64,000 nucleotides of DNA from Deltaproteobacteria bacterium (GTDB lineage: Bacteria > Desulfobacterota > BSN033 > WVXP01): positions 1-64,000 of the forward strand of contig JAFDHF010000023.1 in the NCBI GenBank assembly GCA_019308905.1, read 5' to 3'. Positions 1 through 8,546 of the stretch are shown here, piece by piece (position 1 is the first letter of the stretch; each line of letters begins with the position of its first letter). The position numbers and the translations under genes were made by a program. The notes under the pieces are model-generated. The model saw only the letters and a program-made list of their open reading frames with translations, had not been told where the DNA came from and did not search any database.

Positions 1-640
1 GGTTCCCGCCTGGCCGAATGACCGGTCAAATGCCTGTTGTGACCTGTAGTAGACCGCATCGTAGACAAACCCAACGCCCGTGCGGGCCCTTGTCATCCCA
101 ACCACAGGTCTCCCCAGATAGTCAAGGCCGTCCCAGAGGATCTGTGCCACCTGATTGGGAAAAGGCTCCAGGCTCTGTTCGTATGCCCTGCCTGCAACCT
201 CGACCCTGACGATGATCCCCTTTAGAACAGATGGAACCGTGTCACCGCTTGCAGCAACGGTGATTACCTCCTTGTAGCCTCCCACCCGGTTGCTCCCGTA
301 GTGGAGGGTTAGATCCGTCCCGGGGATGGGCACCTCTTCATGGAGGATCCGGCCTCTGTCCTCGATATAGGAAGCGCTTTGGGTCCTGCAGTCTTTCAGG
401 TCTGGTAGCTTTGCGTCGCTTCTGGGTTCTATCCTCGGGTTTGGCAGAGTCGCACCGGCAACAGGACCATAAGGACAGTTGAAGTCCCACGGGCTAAAAT
501 GGCTCACCTCCAGCCGCCAGAAGGTCGAGCCAGGAGGGTATCTCTCCTGATCACCGAGACCCGTGACCTCGTCACCAAAAGAGCCGTCCCGGTCAAGGTC
601 ATCGGGCTTTCGGTCTCCATCAGAGTCAAGGGCATCAACG
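1..640 (-). pseudogene. Downstream part of frameshifted RHS/YD-type surface protein (runs off left edge)
   Basis: Reading the minus strand one base out of phase with the upstream open frame gives an uninterrupted frame to the window edge. It begins VDALDSDGDRKPDDLD, an Asp-rich calcium-binding-like stretch. Further on are FWRLEVSHFSPWDFNCP, VPIPGTDLTLHYGSNR and VAQILWDGLDYLGRPV. From memory, this order (carboxypeptidase-regulatory-like region, DSDGD run, then a region leading to YD repeats) is typical of large deltaproteobacterial RHS-like secreted proteins. No start codon or ribosome site is visible at the junction, so this is the continuation of the neighbouring frame and not a separate gene. 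The repeat and toxin end lie outside the window. Confidence 0.6.
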
Positions 641-2251
641 ATTCCGGTCATCGCCGGGGACCCAGACCCCCCGGCCCCGATCGTAAAAGCCAACAGGAAC
701 CCTGAATCCCACATCAAAGCCGAGGAAGTTGTCGACCCAGGTGACAATGGGCTCCTCGAACCTGACCCTCTCTGCCCCATCCACACAGAGCTCCACACAG
801 TAGGTGAAAGCAGAGCTCGGGGGAAGCCTTGCAGGCATCGACTCAGGGGTTGGGTATTCCGTGGCCCTGACAGTGATCGTCGTGAGTTCCCCAAGGACCT
901 GGCCCTCTGTGTCTGTCTCATAGGCCCGGTTGTCCCCGGTAAAGACCAGGCTGCAGGAGCGCCTGCCAAACTCGTCTGTCACCTCTGAGCTCTCATGGAT
1001 ATAGACCGTGTCCGGGTTGCCGTCAAGGCTGATCTCTGTTGAGACCGGGTCCTCCCCGATCATCACGACAGTCTCGGAAACGGCAATCTCGCTGCAGGGA
1101 ACATAGACCCTCCTGTGAAGGGTGAGATAGCCCTCCCTTTGATAGATGATAGTGAGGACTCCCCCGCCCTCAACAGGGATCGAGAATCGGCCGCGGGTGT
1201 CCGTGAGGGCTGTTCCGTATTCGGGGTGGTCAAGAATCCCAACCGAGACGGCCTCTATGGGAACACCACCCGAGTCTCTTACCAGACCCGTAATCAGGGA
1301 GAAACGCCCCGGTTCATATGATCCAACCGTGGCATCTGGTGGGATGAGGTCCTGGTACTGCTTGCCAAATGAGCCCTCAGGCTGAGGCTCCACATCTGCT
1401 GCCACAAAGATAGATGCCTGATCCCTTGCCGTGCCTCCCGGACCTGTCGCAGTGATGGTGTAGGTCGTTGTGCGCCTGGGCGAGACCGTTGCCCGCCCAC
1501 TCGGCCCCACAGGACCAAGCCCAGGCTCGATAAGGCAGCCCTCGGCACCCCTCGAACTCCAGCTGAGAGTCGCTGACTCCCCATAGAGAATCGCCTCTGG
1601 AGAGGCAGAGATCGTCACTGCCGGAGGATAGAGGACCGTGACGGTCGCGGTGCCAGTGGCCCTCCCCCCCGGACCTGTGGCAGTGATGGTGTAGGTGGTG
1701 GTCTCCTCGGGTGCGACAACCCGGGAACCACTTAGCTCCACACTCCCAACACCCTGGTCAATGGTGCAGCTTTGGGCCTCCTCCGTGCTCCACGTGAGGG
1801 TCGCAGAGCCCCCACGGATGATGGTCTCTGGCTCTGCTCTGAACAAGACCTCCGGCGGTGAGATAGGACCCTCTTGACCACTGACCTCGATTGTGACCGA
1901 ACCACCGGGCCTTCCCAAAAGGACAACCAGGAGATGATTGTCGGATTGCAGCCTGACCGGGGTCCTAAAGACAAGCTCATCACCGCCAAAGAAACCCCGA
2001 AGAGGAATGAATCCTCTGTTGAAAAGGACAAACCCCCTTTGAATCTCCTTGCCCGGAGTGCTCTTGGTGACCCCGAGGATCGCATCCCCAGGATCCTCCA
2101 CACCAAACCCGTGACGGGACAAATGAAGATGCAACCGCCCTATCGTGAGCTCCTCTGGCCCAAATACGGCCCGGCCGTACCCATGCACCCGGGCGCCGAT
2201 ACCCAACAGCATCAGAACCAAAGCCACAAAATAGAGAGCTCTTCTCAGCAC
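635..2251 (-). CDS. Secreted multi-domain protein, N-terminal part of an RHS-like protein, ends at a frameshift
   Basis: A large exported protein of unknown substrate. I place the start at GTG 2251: GGGGAGG lies just upstream and the first residues, VLRRALYFVALVLMLLGIG, form a clean signal peptide. An upstream TTG at 2323 is unlikely because a promoter overlaps it. After the signal come two tandem Ig/PKD-like domains, each ending in TTTYTITATGPGG, with matching S-ATLTWS/S-ATLSWS strands. A carboxypeptidase-regulatory-like domain follows (GLVRDSGGVPIEAVSVGI, TDTRGRFSIP). The frame stops at TGA 635-637 right after GVWVPGDDRNR, and the expected continuation is found in the +1 frame. It is therefore either a disrupted gene or a sequencing error near 639-651. 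Domain assignments rest on motif recognition. Confidence 0.7.
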   Translation of the reverse strand: MLRRALYFVALVLMLLGIGARVHGYGRAVFGPEELTIGRLHLHLSRHGFGVEDPGDAILGVTKSTPGKEIQRGFVLFNRGFIPLRGFFGGDELVFRTPVRLQSDNHLLVVLLGRPGGSVTIEVSGQEGPISPPEVLFRAEPETIIRGGSATLTWSTEEAQSCTIDQGVGSVELSGSRVVAPEETTTYTITATGPGGRATGTATVTVLYPPAVTISASPEAILYGESATLSWSSRGAEGCLIEPGLGPVGPSGRATVSPRRTTTYTITATGPGGTARDQASIFVAADVEPQPEGSFGKQYQDLIPPDATVGSYEPGRFSLITGLVRDSGGVPIEAVSVGILDHPEYGTALTDTRGRFSIPVEGGGVLTIIYQREGYLTLHRRVYVPCSEIAVSETVVMIGEDPVSTEISLDGNPDTVYIHESSEVTDEFGRRSCSLVFTGDNRAYETDTEGQVLGELTTITVRATEYPTPESMPARLPPSSAFTYCVELCVDGAERVRFEEPIVTWVDNFLGFDVGFRVPVGFYDRGRGVWVPGDDRNR

Positions 2252-2293
2252 GGGCCTCCCCGAAAAATACCAAAAGACCTGCCAGACACGGCC

Positions 2294-2323
2294 TTTATAG
2301 CAGAGGGGCTCCTTTTGTGTCAA
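2294..2323 (-). promoter_or_regulatory. Strong sigma-70 promoter for the RHS-like gene
   Basis: On the minus strand TTGACA (2323-2318) is followed after 18 bases by TATAAA (2299-2294), preceded by an extended-minus-10 TGC. It lies 43 bases upstream of the chosen GTG start at 2251. The minus-35 box sits at the edge of the transposase remnant. Confidence 0.6.
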
Positions 2324-2357
2324 GAAAAAAGCACTGAGGAAATGGGGCTCGGAACAA

Positions 2358-2603
2358 AACCTCCATCTCGGCCGTCAAAAGACGACCCCTCCGGTAGCCG
2401 TTACACCGGCCCCGAGCACCGCCTCTTTCGTAGTGGTCTCGCCCGAAAAGGTCCCATACCGCAGCATCCACTGCCTCCTCAGCCAGGCTCTGAATGCCCG
2501 GGTTGATCGATACACTCTCGGGATCCTCACGTCCAGCCGTTCCGTGGCAGATCACCTCACCGGTCCTCTTCCTCGTAACCTCTCGTCGTGGTATCCTCTC
2601 CAT
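2358..2603 (-). pseudogene. N-terminal remnant of a mutator/IS256-type transposase
   Basis: About 82 residues starting ATG at 2603 resemble, from memory, the N-terminus of IS256-like transposases. The helical region IQSLAEEAVDAAVWDLFGRD is followed by HYERGGARGRCNGYRRGRL and LTAEMEV. In the family this leads into a longer DDE catalytic domain, which is absent here. The frame instead runs into unrelated sequence and then into the promoter of the RHS-like gene. No intact terminal inverted repeat or target duplication could be fixed. It is a decayed fragment and cannot transpose on its own. The family call is moderate because only the N-terminal region remains. Confidence 0.5.
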
Positions 2604-2674
2604 GGGGTTGGGCTTCCTTTGTTCGTTCTTGTTGCCTGCCAGAGCTTATCCCATTCTGGCTAAGGCCCAACCCC
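2604..2674. repeat. Perfect 10-bp inverted repeat around a 51-bp spacer
   Basis: GGGGTTGGGC (2604-2613) is repeated in reverse complement as GCCCAACCCC (2665-2674). It lies between the transposase remnant and the FAD oxidase gene and abuts the remnant's ATG. It could be a leftover insertion-sequence end or a structured leader. No T-tract follows, so it is not called a terminator. Confidence 0.5.
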
Positions 2675-2738
2675 TAAAACCGCCTTTACAGCAAGTCGCG
2701 GGCATTACCGCCGACAGAATAGTGGGGAGGATAATCCC

Positions 2739-4160
2739 ATGAGATCGGCTTCGAAAGTTGATGTTATCTACGGAGATATGGAAAGAATCGTCTCTAAGGA
2801 GTACCTGTCCACAGCGATCTTTGACAGAATAAAAACCGCCTTGGATCCTTTTCCATACGAACTCGAGAAAGAACAGATTCCCTACATTGTCGTTATGCCG
2901 GGAAGCAAAGAGGAAATCAGCGAAATAGTCAAGTATGCAAATACCAGTAAGATTCCGCTTTTTCTCAGGGGGTCGGGAACTCATCTTGCAGGAGCAGCCA
3001 GACCGTATACGCATGGGATTTTCATCAATATGCATAGATTCAATAAGATGGAATTTCTGGAAGACTACGGCTTTTTCGAGTGTGGCTCCGGATGCATCTG
3101 CGCTCAAGTTCAAGAAGAATTGGAGAAGAGGGACTACTTTCTGCCGATGTCACCCGGAAGCCGTCTGAGCGCCACAATGGGAGGATTGATAGCAAACAAC
3201 ACCAGTACCCATATAATCGACACAAGTATCGGTAAGCCTGGTGATTATGTGTACGGACTCGAGGTGGTTCTCCCCAACGGAGAGATTATCGAGACCGGCA
3301 CCATGGGACTCAGGAGGCCCGCCGGAACTGATCTGACAAAGTTCTTCCTGGGAGGAGACGGCCTGCTTGGAATAATAACGAAAATCAGGATGAGGCTTCT
3401 CCCTTCGGTTCAGAAGGCTTACGGTGTGGCGGTTTTTGATAATCTGGGATCTCTGGCCAAAGGGGTTCAGAGAATGTACAGAGAAAGGCGTCCCCCGCCG
3501 CTGTTCATGGAATTCATGGATCAAAAGAGCGCAACAATAGGCTACGAGATAAAGGAAATGAAACCGCCCGAAGGCCCTGTAGTCTTTTTCGTGTCTATAG
3601 GTAATACGGAGGAAGAGGCGTCGAATAAGACCCTTCAGATTCTCAGGTCCTTTCAGGCCGAAAGACCCATTGAAGCATCTGAAGTCGATGATCTGGATAT
3701 GTGGGATAAGCTATGGTCGGCAGGAGAGGTCATAGGGTCGTTTCTCATGCAAAAAGACGGCAGTCAGATGTCTGTGGCCGAGGTTGTTTCGACTTTGAAA
3801 AACCTTCCTGAATGCATGGAAGAGGTCCAACATTTCAACCGGGGTCTGCCGATACTTGGTCAGTTGGAGCTGTATCTGTTTGGCCATATCGGCGCTTTGG
3901 CTCTGCATCCCGGCGTTCTTATTCCGAGGCAATGGGACAATGAGAAAAAGCGAAAGGCCATCAAGGAGAGGTTTCAAAGGGAGGCGGAACTGAACCTGAA
4001 ATACGGGACGTGTGGAGGCGAGTGGGGGCAGTTTTCAAAAAGGACATCCTTCTTTATCCAGCGGTATGGAAGGGTGAGCTACGATTTGATAAAAGGGTTG
4101 AAGAACGTCTTCGATCCGAACAACATACTGAATCCGGGGGTCTTGGAGGGATACGGATAA
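2739..4160 (+). CDS. FAD-linked oxidase, GlcD/D-lactate dehydrogenase type
   Basis: A flavin subunit predicted to oxidise a 2-hydroxyacid such as glycolate or D-lactate and pass electrons to the iron-sulfur protein encoded next. The PCMH-type FAD-binding domain spans about residues 35-225, with LFLRGSGTHLAGAA for the pyrophosphate loop and PGSRLSATMGGLIANN plus GDYVYGLEVVLPNGEI in the usual order. The C-terminal oxidase domain ends with FDPNNILNPGVL, the family's closing motif. Length (473 aa) is normal. The ATG follows GGGGAGG. The exact substrate cannot be read from sequence. The gene and its partner look more A/T-rich by eye than their neighbours, which hints at a different origin. Confidence 0.85.
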   Translation: MRSASKVDVIYGDMERIVSKEYLSTAIFDRIKTALDPFPYELEKEQIPYIVVMPGSKEEISEIVKYANTSKIPLFLRGSGTHLAGAARPYTHGIFINMHRFNKMEFLEDYGFFECGSGCICAQVQEELEKRDYFLPMSPGSRLSATMGGLIANNTSTHIIDTSIGKPGDYVYGLEVVLPNGEIIETGTMGLRRPAGTDLTKFFLGGDGLLGIITKIRMRLLPSVQKAYGVAVFDNLGSLAKGVQRMYRERRPPPLFMEFMDQKSATIGYEIKEMKPPEGPVVFFVSIGNTEEEASNKTLQILRSFQAERPIEASEVDDLDMWDKLWSAGEVIGSFLMQKDGSQMSVAEVVSTLKNLPECMEEVQHFNRGLPILGQLELYLFGHIGALALHPGVLIPRQWDNEKKRKAIKERFQREAELNLKYGTCGGEWGQFSKRTSFFIQRYGRVSYDLIKGLKNVFDPNNILNPGVLEGYG

Positions 4161-4282
4161 TTGATATGAGATAACAGAAGTACTTGGAAGATGTCCGATG
4201 CCTATTTGCCAGTTCGGAGGTATTGTCTATGGGGCGGGGTGGAATTGAGCGGGATTCCGAAGGTCTGTGTGGAGAGAGGTTC

Positions 4283-5449
4283 ATGGAGGGTTTGAGGGAA
4301 GTCGTTCTCGATGCGGCGAGTAGGTGCAGGAGTTGCAACAGTTGCTTCACGGTTTGCCCTGTATTCGAGTCCACTAAGGGGTTCATGTCCCAGACGCCCT
4401 CGGGTATCATGCAATCCATCACATACGCGATAAAATGGAATCTTTTTGGGCCAGAGGAGAAAGAGACACTCAGGGATCTCCTCTACCTGTGTACCACATG
4501 CAACGCCTGCGTCTTGCGTTGCAAATCGAAATCCTCTGGGGTTCCGGTCCTGGATGCGATAGAAGCGGGGAGAAAAATACTGCGGGAAATGATGATCGGA
4601 CCTCTGCCTGCACAACGAAAACCCATGAAAGATATCTATGGCCGTGGCAACCCATACGGTGAAGGGCCCGAAGGGAGACTCGATTGGCTCGGCGATCTGG
4701 AAGTCAAAAGGCTCCCCCGAGAGAAGGCGGCCGTTCTGTATTATGTGGGATGTACCACAGCCTATGAGCCCGACCTCCATATGCTGGGAAGAAGCCTCAT
4801 CAGGCTTTTTCAATACTCGGGTATCGATTTCGGCGTCTTGGAAAGCGAGACCTGCTGTGGTGAACCCGCCCGGCGCATGGGCGATGAGGCATTATTCCAG
4901 GAGCTGGCAGAGCAGAATACCAACCGGTTCAGGGAAGCCGGTGTAAAGACCATCATAACCACCTCACCTCACTGTTTCAGTGTTTTTGCCAACGAGTACC
5001 CTTCTCTCAAAGGGGAATTCGAGACTCAACACTACACTCAATTCCTGGCCAGTCTTTTCGAGGAGAAGAAACCCACTTTCAAGAAGGAATTCCACCGTAC
5101 CGTCGCCTACCATGATCCTTGCTATCTCGGCAAGCACAACCAGATCTTCGATCCGCCCCGTGAGCTTCTGGAGATGGTTCCGGGCGTCGAACTCGTTGAG
5201 ATGAGGATGACAAGGGATGAGAGCCTGTGTTGCGGCGGTGGAGGAGCAAGAATGTTCGCAGAAGTGGAGGAGGAACGAAGGCTATCGGATATGCGCGTCG
5301 GCCAAGCCCTGGAGATGGGCGCAGACGTCTTGGCCACAGCCTGTCCGTGGTGCCATACCATGCTCCACACTTCGGTTCAGAATCTGGGCCTCATGGATAA
5401 GATAAAGGTCATGGATGTAGCCGAGATTCTCGACGAATCGCTGCGGTAA
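4283..5449 (+). CDS. Iron-sulfur oxidoreductase with two CCG domains (GlcF/HdrD-like)
   Basis: Electron-transfer partner of the preceding flavoprotein. Two [4Fe-4S] motifs lie near the N-terminus, CRSCNSCFTVCP and CTTCNACVLRC. Two cysteine-rich CCG domains follow: YVGCTTAYEP with ETCCGEPARRMG, and HDPCYLGKHN with SLCCGGGGARMF, as in GlcF, LldE-type and heterodisulfide reductase D subunits. I chose ATG 4283 because GGAGAGAGG precedes it. An in-frame TTG at 4184 would add 33 unconserved-looking residues. Together with the FAD oxidase it forms a two-subunit 2-hydroxyacid dehydrogenase, probably feeding the quinone pool or a soluble carrier. The acceptor is not evident. Confidence 0.8.
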   Translation: MEGLREVVLDAASRCRSCNSCFTVCPVFESTKGFMSQTPSGIMQSITYAIKWNLFGPEEKETLRDLLYLCTTCNACVLRCKSKSSGVPVLDAIEAGRKILREMMIGPLPAQRKPMKDIYGRGNPYGEGPEGRLDWLGDLEVKRLPREKAAVLYYVGCTTAYEPDLHMLGRSLIRLFQYSGIDFGVLESETCCGEPARRMGDEALFQELAEQNTNRFREAGVKTIITTSPHCFSVFANEYPSLKGEFETQHYTQFLASLFEEKKPTFKKEFHRTVAYHDPCYLGKHNQIFDPPRELLEMVPGVELVEMRMTRDESLCCGGGGARMFAEVEEERRLSDMRVGQALEMGADVLATACPWCHTMLHTSVQNLGLMDKIKVMDVAEILDESLR

Positions 5450-5580
5450 CCCGTCGTTCCATACGCCAGCCCGGGGACTTGCCCGAAACCATTGACCGGA
5501 GATGCACGAAACCCCGGTCTGCAGTTTCTTGATTATCAAGGAGGACTATGGATATAATCTCTGGAACGTCCCTGTTTCTG

Positions 5581-5612
5581 GGAGGCAGGGCCGGCCGTGT
5601 GTGCCGGCCTCC
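5581..5612 (+). other. Bulged 10-bp hairpin in the leader of the MoaD-like gene
   Basis: GGAGG-CAGGG-CCGGC pairs with GCCGGCCTCC leaving a five-base bulge and a short GT-rich loop. It lies between two in-frame ATGs (5548 and 5650), both with good ribosome sites. A regulatory RNA role is possible. I could not match it confidently to the molybdenum-cofactor riboswitch. Confidence 0.4.
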
Positions 5613-5649
5613 AGGGGAACAGACAACTGGTAAGATCCGTGGAGGCACC

Positions 5650-5889
5650 ATGGAGATCGAAGTCAAACTCTTTGCCAACTTTAGGGACTACCTCCCGGAA
5701 GGGAGCGACAGGTTCTCATGCACCATGAAACTCCAACCCTCGGAGCGGGTGGCCGACGTGATCGAAAGACTCGGGCTCCCGAAGGATCACCCCAAGGTCA
5801 TCCTCATCAACGGCGTCCATGGGAAGGAAGACGATCGACTCAAGGAGGGCGACACCCTGAGTATATTTCCTCCCGTTGCAGGGGGATAG
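5650..5889 (+). CDS. MoaD/ThiS-family sulfur carrier protein
   Basis: A 79-residue beta-grasp protein whose C-terminal Gly-Gly (PPVAGG) would be adenylated and thiocarboxylated by a MoeB/ThiF-type enzyme. It then donates sulfur for molybdopterin or another sulfur-containing product. MEIEVKLFANFRDYLPEG at the N-terminus and GDTLSIFPPVAGG at the C-terminus are classic for MoaD. I chose ATG 5650 because it has GGAGG four bases upstream and gives the normal MoaD length. An upstream in-frame ATG at 5548, also with AAGGAGG, would add 34 residues with no family resemblance. It may serve molybdo- or tungsto-enzymes such as the formate dehydrogenase elsewhere in the window. Confidence 0.85.
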   Translation: MEIEVKLFANFRDYLPEGSDRFSCTMKLQPSERVADVIERLGLPKDHPKVILINGVHGKEDDRLKEGDTLSIFPPVAGG

Positions 5890-5953
5890 CCCTCTGCATT
5901 GAACAGGCAAGTCGGGGACGGCTTCTCTTGGCCCGTGGAATGAGGCCGGGGGG

Positions 5954-6739
5954 CTAGCCGAGTTCATCCATTTCCACCACCTCGGCCCCAGGTGGGACGG
6001 GGAGCCTGAAGAGTTCCTCCGGCAGGGGAACGTTGATCGTCACCTTCCGAAAATCGAGCCTGATAAGGCTGCCCGACCCGGAGGCTTCGATCTCGATCTC
6101 TCTCGGGAAGGCAACGGACCTGGTCTTTCTGAAACGCTTGAAGGAGATACGAATCTCCTGGCCCATGTGATCAATCTTGGAGACCTCTACTACACGGAGC
6201 GTCTTGGGGTGGATCCAGAAGGTCTGTGCCTCCCATTGAGGCGAGCGGGGAAAGTTCAGCCGAAAGAGTCCCCTCTCGTGAGCGTAAGCGATAGACCCTG
6301 CCTCCCGGTACGGAATCTCCCCGAAAAACATTGAGACGAGGGCCTCACTTTCCATCCTGAGCCCCATGAAGCGAGCCAACCCTCTTGAGACACTCCCTCG
6401 ATAGAACCGGTTCTCAGCCAGAACCATGGCCTGGAAGCTTACCCCGTCTGTAGCAGCTATGAGAAGGGGCTGGTTCAGAAAATTCAAGGTTTCCAACCGC
6501 ATGAACCCCGGCTTTGCGAGAGCGATAGCCTGGGTGGCGCTCATCCTCTTGCCCTGAAAGCTCATCTCCATCCTCGCAATTCCGCGAAGACTCCGGACTC
6601 TCCCATTTGTCAGGCGTACTTCCTCCAGACCAGGATGGGGTGGAACCGATGGCCGGAAAGATGGACGTTTGAGGAGAGAACAACTCGCGAGCAAAAGCAG
6701 GACGCCGGCAAGCGCCACTGGCCACGGGGAAACCTTCAA
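5954..6739 (-). CDS. Outer-membrane lipoprotein, LolB/DUF4292-like
   Basis: A predicted lipoprotein of about 260 residues. The start TTG at 6739 overlaps the TGA of the upstream TPR gene (TTGA), implying translational coupling. It gives KVSPWPVALAGVLLLLASC, a signal peptide with lipobox LASC. The body is a LolB-like half-barrel: RSLRGIARMEMSFQGKRM, then FMRLETLNFLNQPLLIAATDG, with late strands such as TLRVVEVSKIDHMG and IRLDFRKVTINVPLPEELF. This is the usual layout of DUF4292 proteins. A longer open frame upstream to 6982 lies inside the TPR gene and is not used. The role is probably envelope lipid or lipoprotein handling, by family only. Confidence 0.7.
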   Translation of the reverse strand: MKVSPWPVALAGVLLLLASCSLLKRPSFRPSVPPHPGLEEVRLTNGRVRSLRGIARMEMSFQGKRMSATQAIALAKPGFMRLETLNFLNQPLLIAATDGVSFQAMVLAENRFYRGSVSRGLARFMGLRMESEALVSMFFGEIPYREAGSIAYAHERGLFRLNFPRSPQWEAQTFWIHPKTLRVVEVSKIDHMGQEIRISFKRFRKTRSVAFPREIEIEASGSGSLIRLDFRKVTINVPLPEELFRLPVPPGAEVVEMDELG

Positions 6740-8490
6740 ATAGATCCTTTCTGTTCTTTCTCCAGGGCCTTGATCTTTTCCTTCAGCTTTTTCAACTGGT
6801 CCGCCTTGGGGGAGAGCTGCAAAGCTCGCCTGTACGCTTCCAGGGCCTTGGTTTTTTCGTTGACCTTGAGATACCCATCGCCCAGATGTTCGTTGATTAT
6901 GGGATCGTTCGGCGTCAGGCTCACCGCCCTTTCGAGTTCCTTGACGGCTCTCCGGTAATCCCCTTTCTGAAAGTAGACCCACCCGAGACTGTCCACTATA
7001 TACCCGCTGTCGGGCTTAAGCTTCAGAGCCCGTCGAATCAAGTCCAGAGCCTCGTCCAGATTCATCTTCCTGTCGGCATATGTATATCCGAGGTAGTTGA
7101 GGGCCTCGGCATGGTTGGGGTCCTTCTGGATGACGGACCTCATCATTTCGATGGTCTTCTCCAGGTTCCCCTGCTTGTCATAGACGATACCCATCTGGAA
7201 GAAGATCTCGACATTCTCCGGATCAGAAGCGAGAGCTTCCTTCAGCACCTCCATGGCCTTGGAAAACTCTTCGGTCCTCTCATACAGGGTGGCCAGGTAG
7301 AGGCGAAGTCCCGTGTCGACGGGTTTCTCTCTGATCGCCTCCTCGACGGTCTTTACGGCCTGAGGCATCTCGTCTTGCTTTTGTAGAACATAGGCCATGC
7401 TCTTTCGAGCATCTACATAGAGGCTGGACTCAGGTGGTATCTTGGAGTACTCCTCAAGAGCTTCCTTGAATGCCTCCTTTTCGAGATAGGCCGACGCGAG
7501 GTAGTAGCGGATCCTGTGGTTGTTCGGCGTCGCGGCAAGCACGAATCGAAACTCGACAATCGCCTCGTCATACCGCTTCTGCTCAAAGTAGATTACCCCC
7601 AGCATGACCCGGATGTTCAGGTTTTCCCTGTCCCCTTTCTGAATCTCCTGGAACTGATGGATCGCCTCATCGAATCGTTTTTCGTTCATGTAGACCTGAC
7701 CGAGGCCCGCCCTGGCTCTCCGGTTGTTCGGATCCACCTTCAGAGCCCTGTTGAAATACTCGATCGCCTTCTCAGGCCTCTTCGTGATCCTGTATAGGGT
7801 GGCCAGATCGTTGAGACCGGACACAAAAGAGGGATCGATTTCCAAGACCTTCAGATAGCTTTCCTCTGCCCGGTCGTACTCGCCCATCTCGGCGTAGACA
7901 CGCCCCAGATAGTAGTACCCAAGGACCGAGTCGGGCTCGAGCTCGACAAACCTCTTGAGCAGATCGATCGCCTTGGTATACTCTTTCGCCGAATAGTAGA
8001 GGTCGCTCAAGTAACGGAAAGCGTGCGCATTTTTCGGATCGACCCTCAGGACCGTCTCGTACTGGCGGATAGCCTGTTCCGTCTTCTTCTGGGCAGAGTA
8101 GATCCCCCCCAAGGTAAGGAGGACATCCGTATTGTCGGGTTCCAAGGCGAGGGCCTCCTCGCACTGCTGGGCTGCCTTGTCCATCCATCCCTTGCCTATG
8201 TACAGCCTCGACAGCTCAAGCTTCAGCCGAATAGACTGTGGATCGAGGGCGATGGCTTTCCTGTACTCCTCGATCGCCTCATCCAGCAACCCCTTGCTCT
8301 GCTTGATTTGGGCCGCCATATAGTGAAAATAAGCCTCACTGTCGATCCCTTCGGCTTCTTCTGAGGTTGCCGGGCGGGAGCCTGTTTCGTCTGCCTGCCT
8401 GGATCTGCCTGAGGGCACTTGCGCACAGGATGGGAAAAAGAGAAAAAATGCCAGTGTGATCAGAGAGAGAGGGAAAGAGATACCTTTCAT
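6736..8490 (-). CDS. TPR-repeat lipoprotein
   Basis: A 584-residue protein starting MKGISFPLSLITLAFFLFFPSC, a lipoprotein signal with cysteine in position. The rest is about 14 tetratricopeptide repeats with textbook spacing, for example AIEEYRKAIALDPQSIRLKL, KAAQQCEEALALEPDNTDVL and AIRQYETVLRVDPKNAHAFR. The C-terminus is a charged helix (KADQLKKLKEKIKALEKEQK). Proteins of this kind act as scaffolds in the outer membrane, for instance in secretin or polysaccharide systems. The downstream DUF4292 lipoprotein is overlapped and probably co-translated, so the two likely work together. No specific partner can be named. Confidence 0.8.
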   Translation of the reverse strand: MKGISFPLSLITLAFFLFFPSCAQVPSGRSRQADETGSRPATSEEAEGIDSEAYFHYMAAQIKQSKGLLDEAIEEYRKAIALDPQSIRLKLELSRLYIGKGWMDKAAQQCEEALALEPDNTDVLLTLGGIYSAQKKTEQAIRQYETVLRVDPKNAHAFRYLSDLYYSAKEYTKAIDLLKRFVELEPDSVLGYYYLGRVYAEMGEYDRAEESYLKVLEIDPSFVSGLNDLATLYRITKRPEKAIEYFNRALKVDPNNRRARAGLGQVYMNEKRFDEAIHQFQEIQKGDRENLNIRVMLGVIYFEQKRYDEAIVEFRFVLAATPNNHRIRYYLASAYLEKEAFKEALEEYSKIPPESSLYVDARKSMAYVLQKQDEMPQAVKTVEEAIREKPVDTGLRLYLATLYERTEEFSKAMEVLKEALASDPENVEIFFQMGIVYDKQGNLEKTIEMMRSVIQKDPNHAEALNYLGYTYADRKMNLDEALDLIRRALKLKPDSGYIVDSLGWVYFQKGDYRRAVKELERAVSLTPNDPIINEHLGDGYLKVNEKTKALEAYRRALQLSPKADQLKKLKEKIKALEKEQKGSI

Positions 8491-8517
8491 CGCCCGCCTT
8501 GAACCGGTCTATCAATA

Positions 8518-8546
8518 AAATTAGCACAATTTATGGGGTCGGTCAA
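8518..8546 (-). promoter_or_regulatory. Sigma-70-like promoter for the TPR/DUF4292 pair
   Basis: Minus strand TTGACC (8546-8541), 17-base spacer, TAATTT (8523-8518) with an extended TGC just before it. It lies about 28 bases upstream of the ATG at 8490. The minus-10 match is weak but the spacing is ideal. Confidence 0.45.

Noticed and set aside
635-640. TGA ending the RHS-like frame as a possible selenocysteine codon
   Set aside because: The homologous continuation is in the +1 frame and not the same frame, so a frameshift explains it better.
5528-5540. CTTGATTATCAAG as an FNR/CRP-type operator
   Set aside because: FNR sites need four bases between TTGAT and ATCAA; here there is one.
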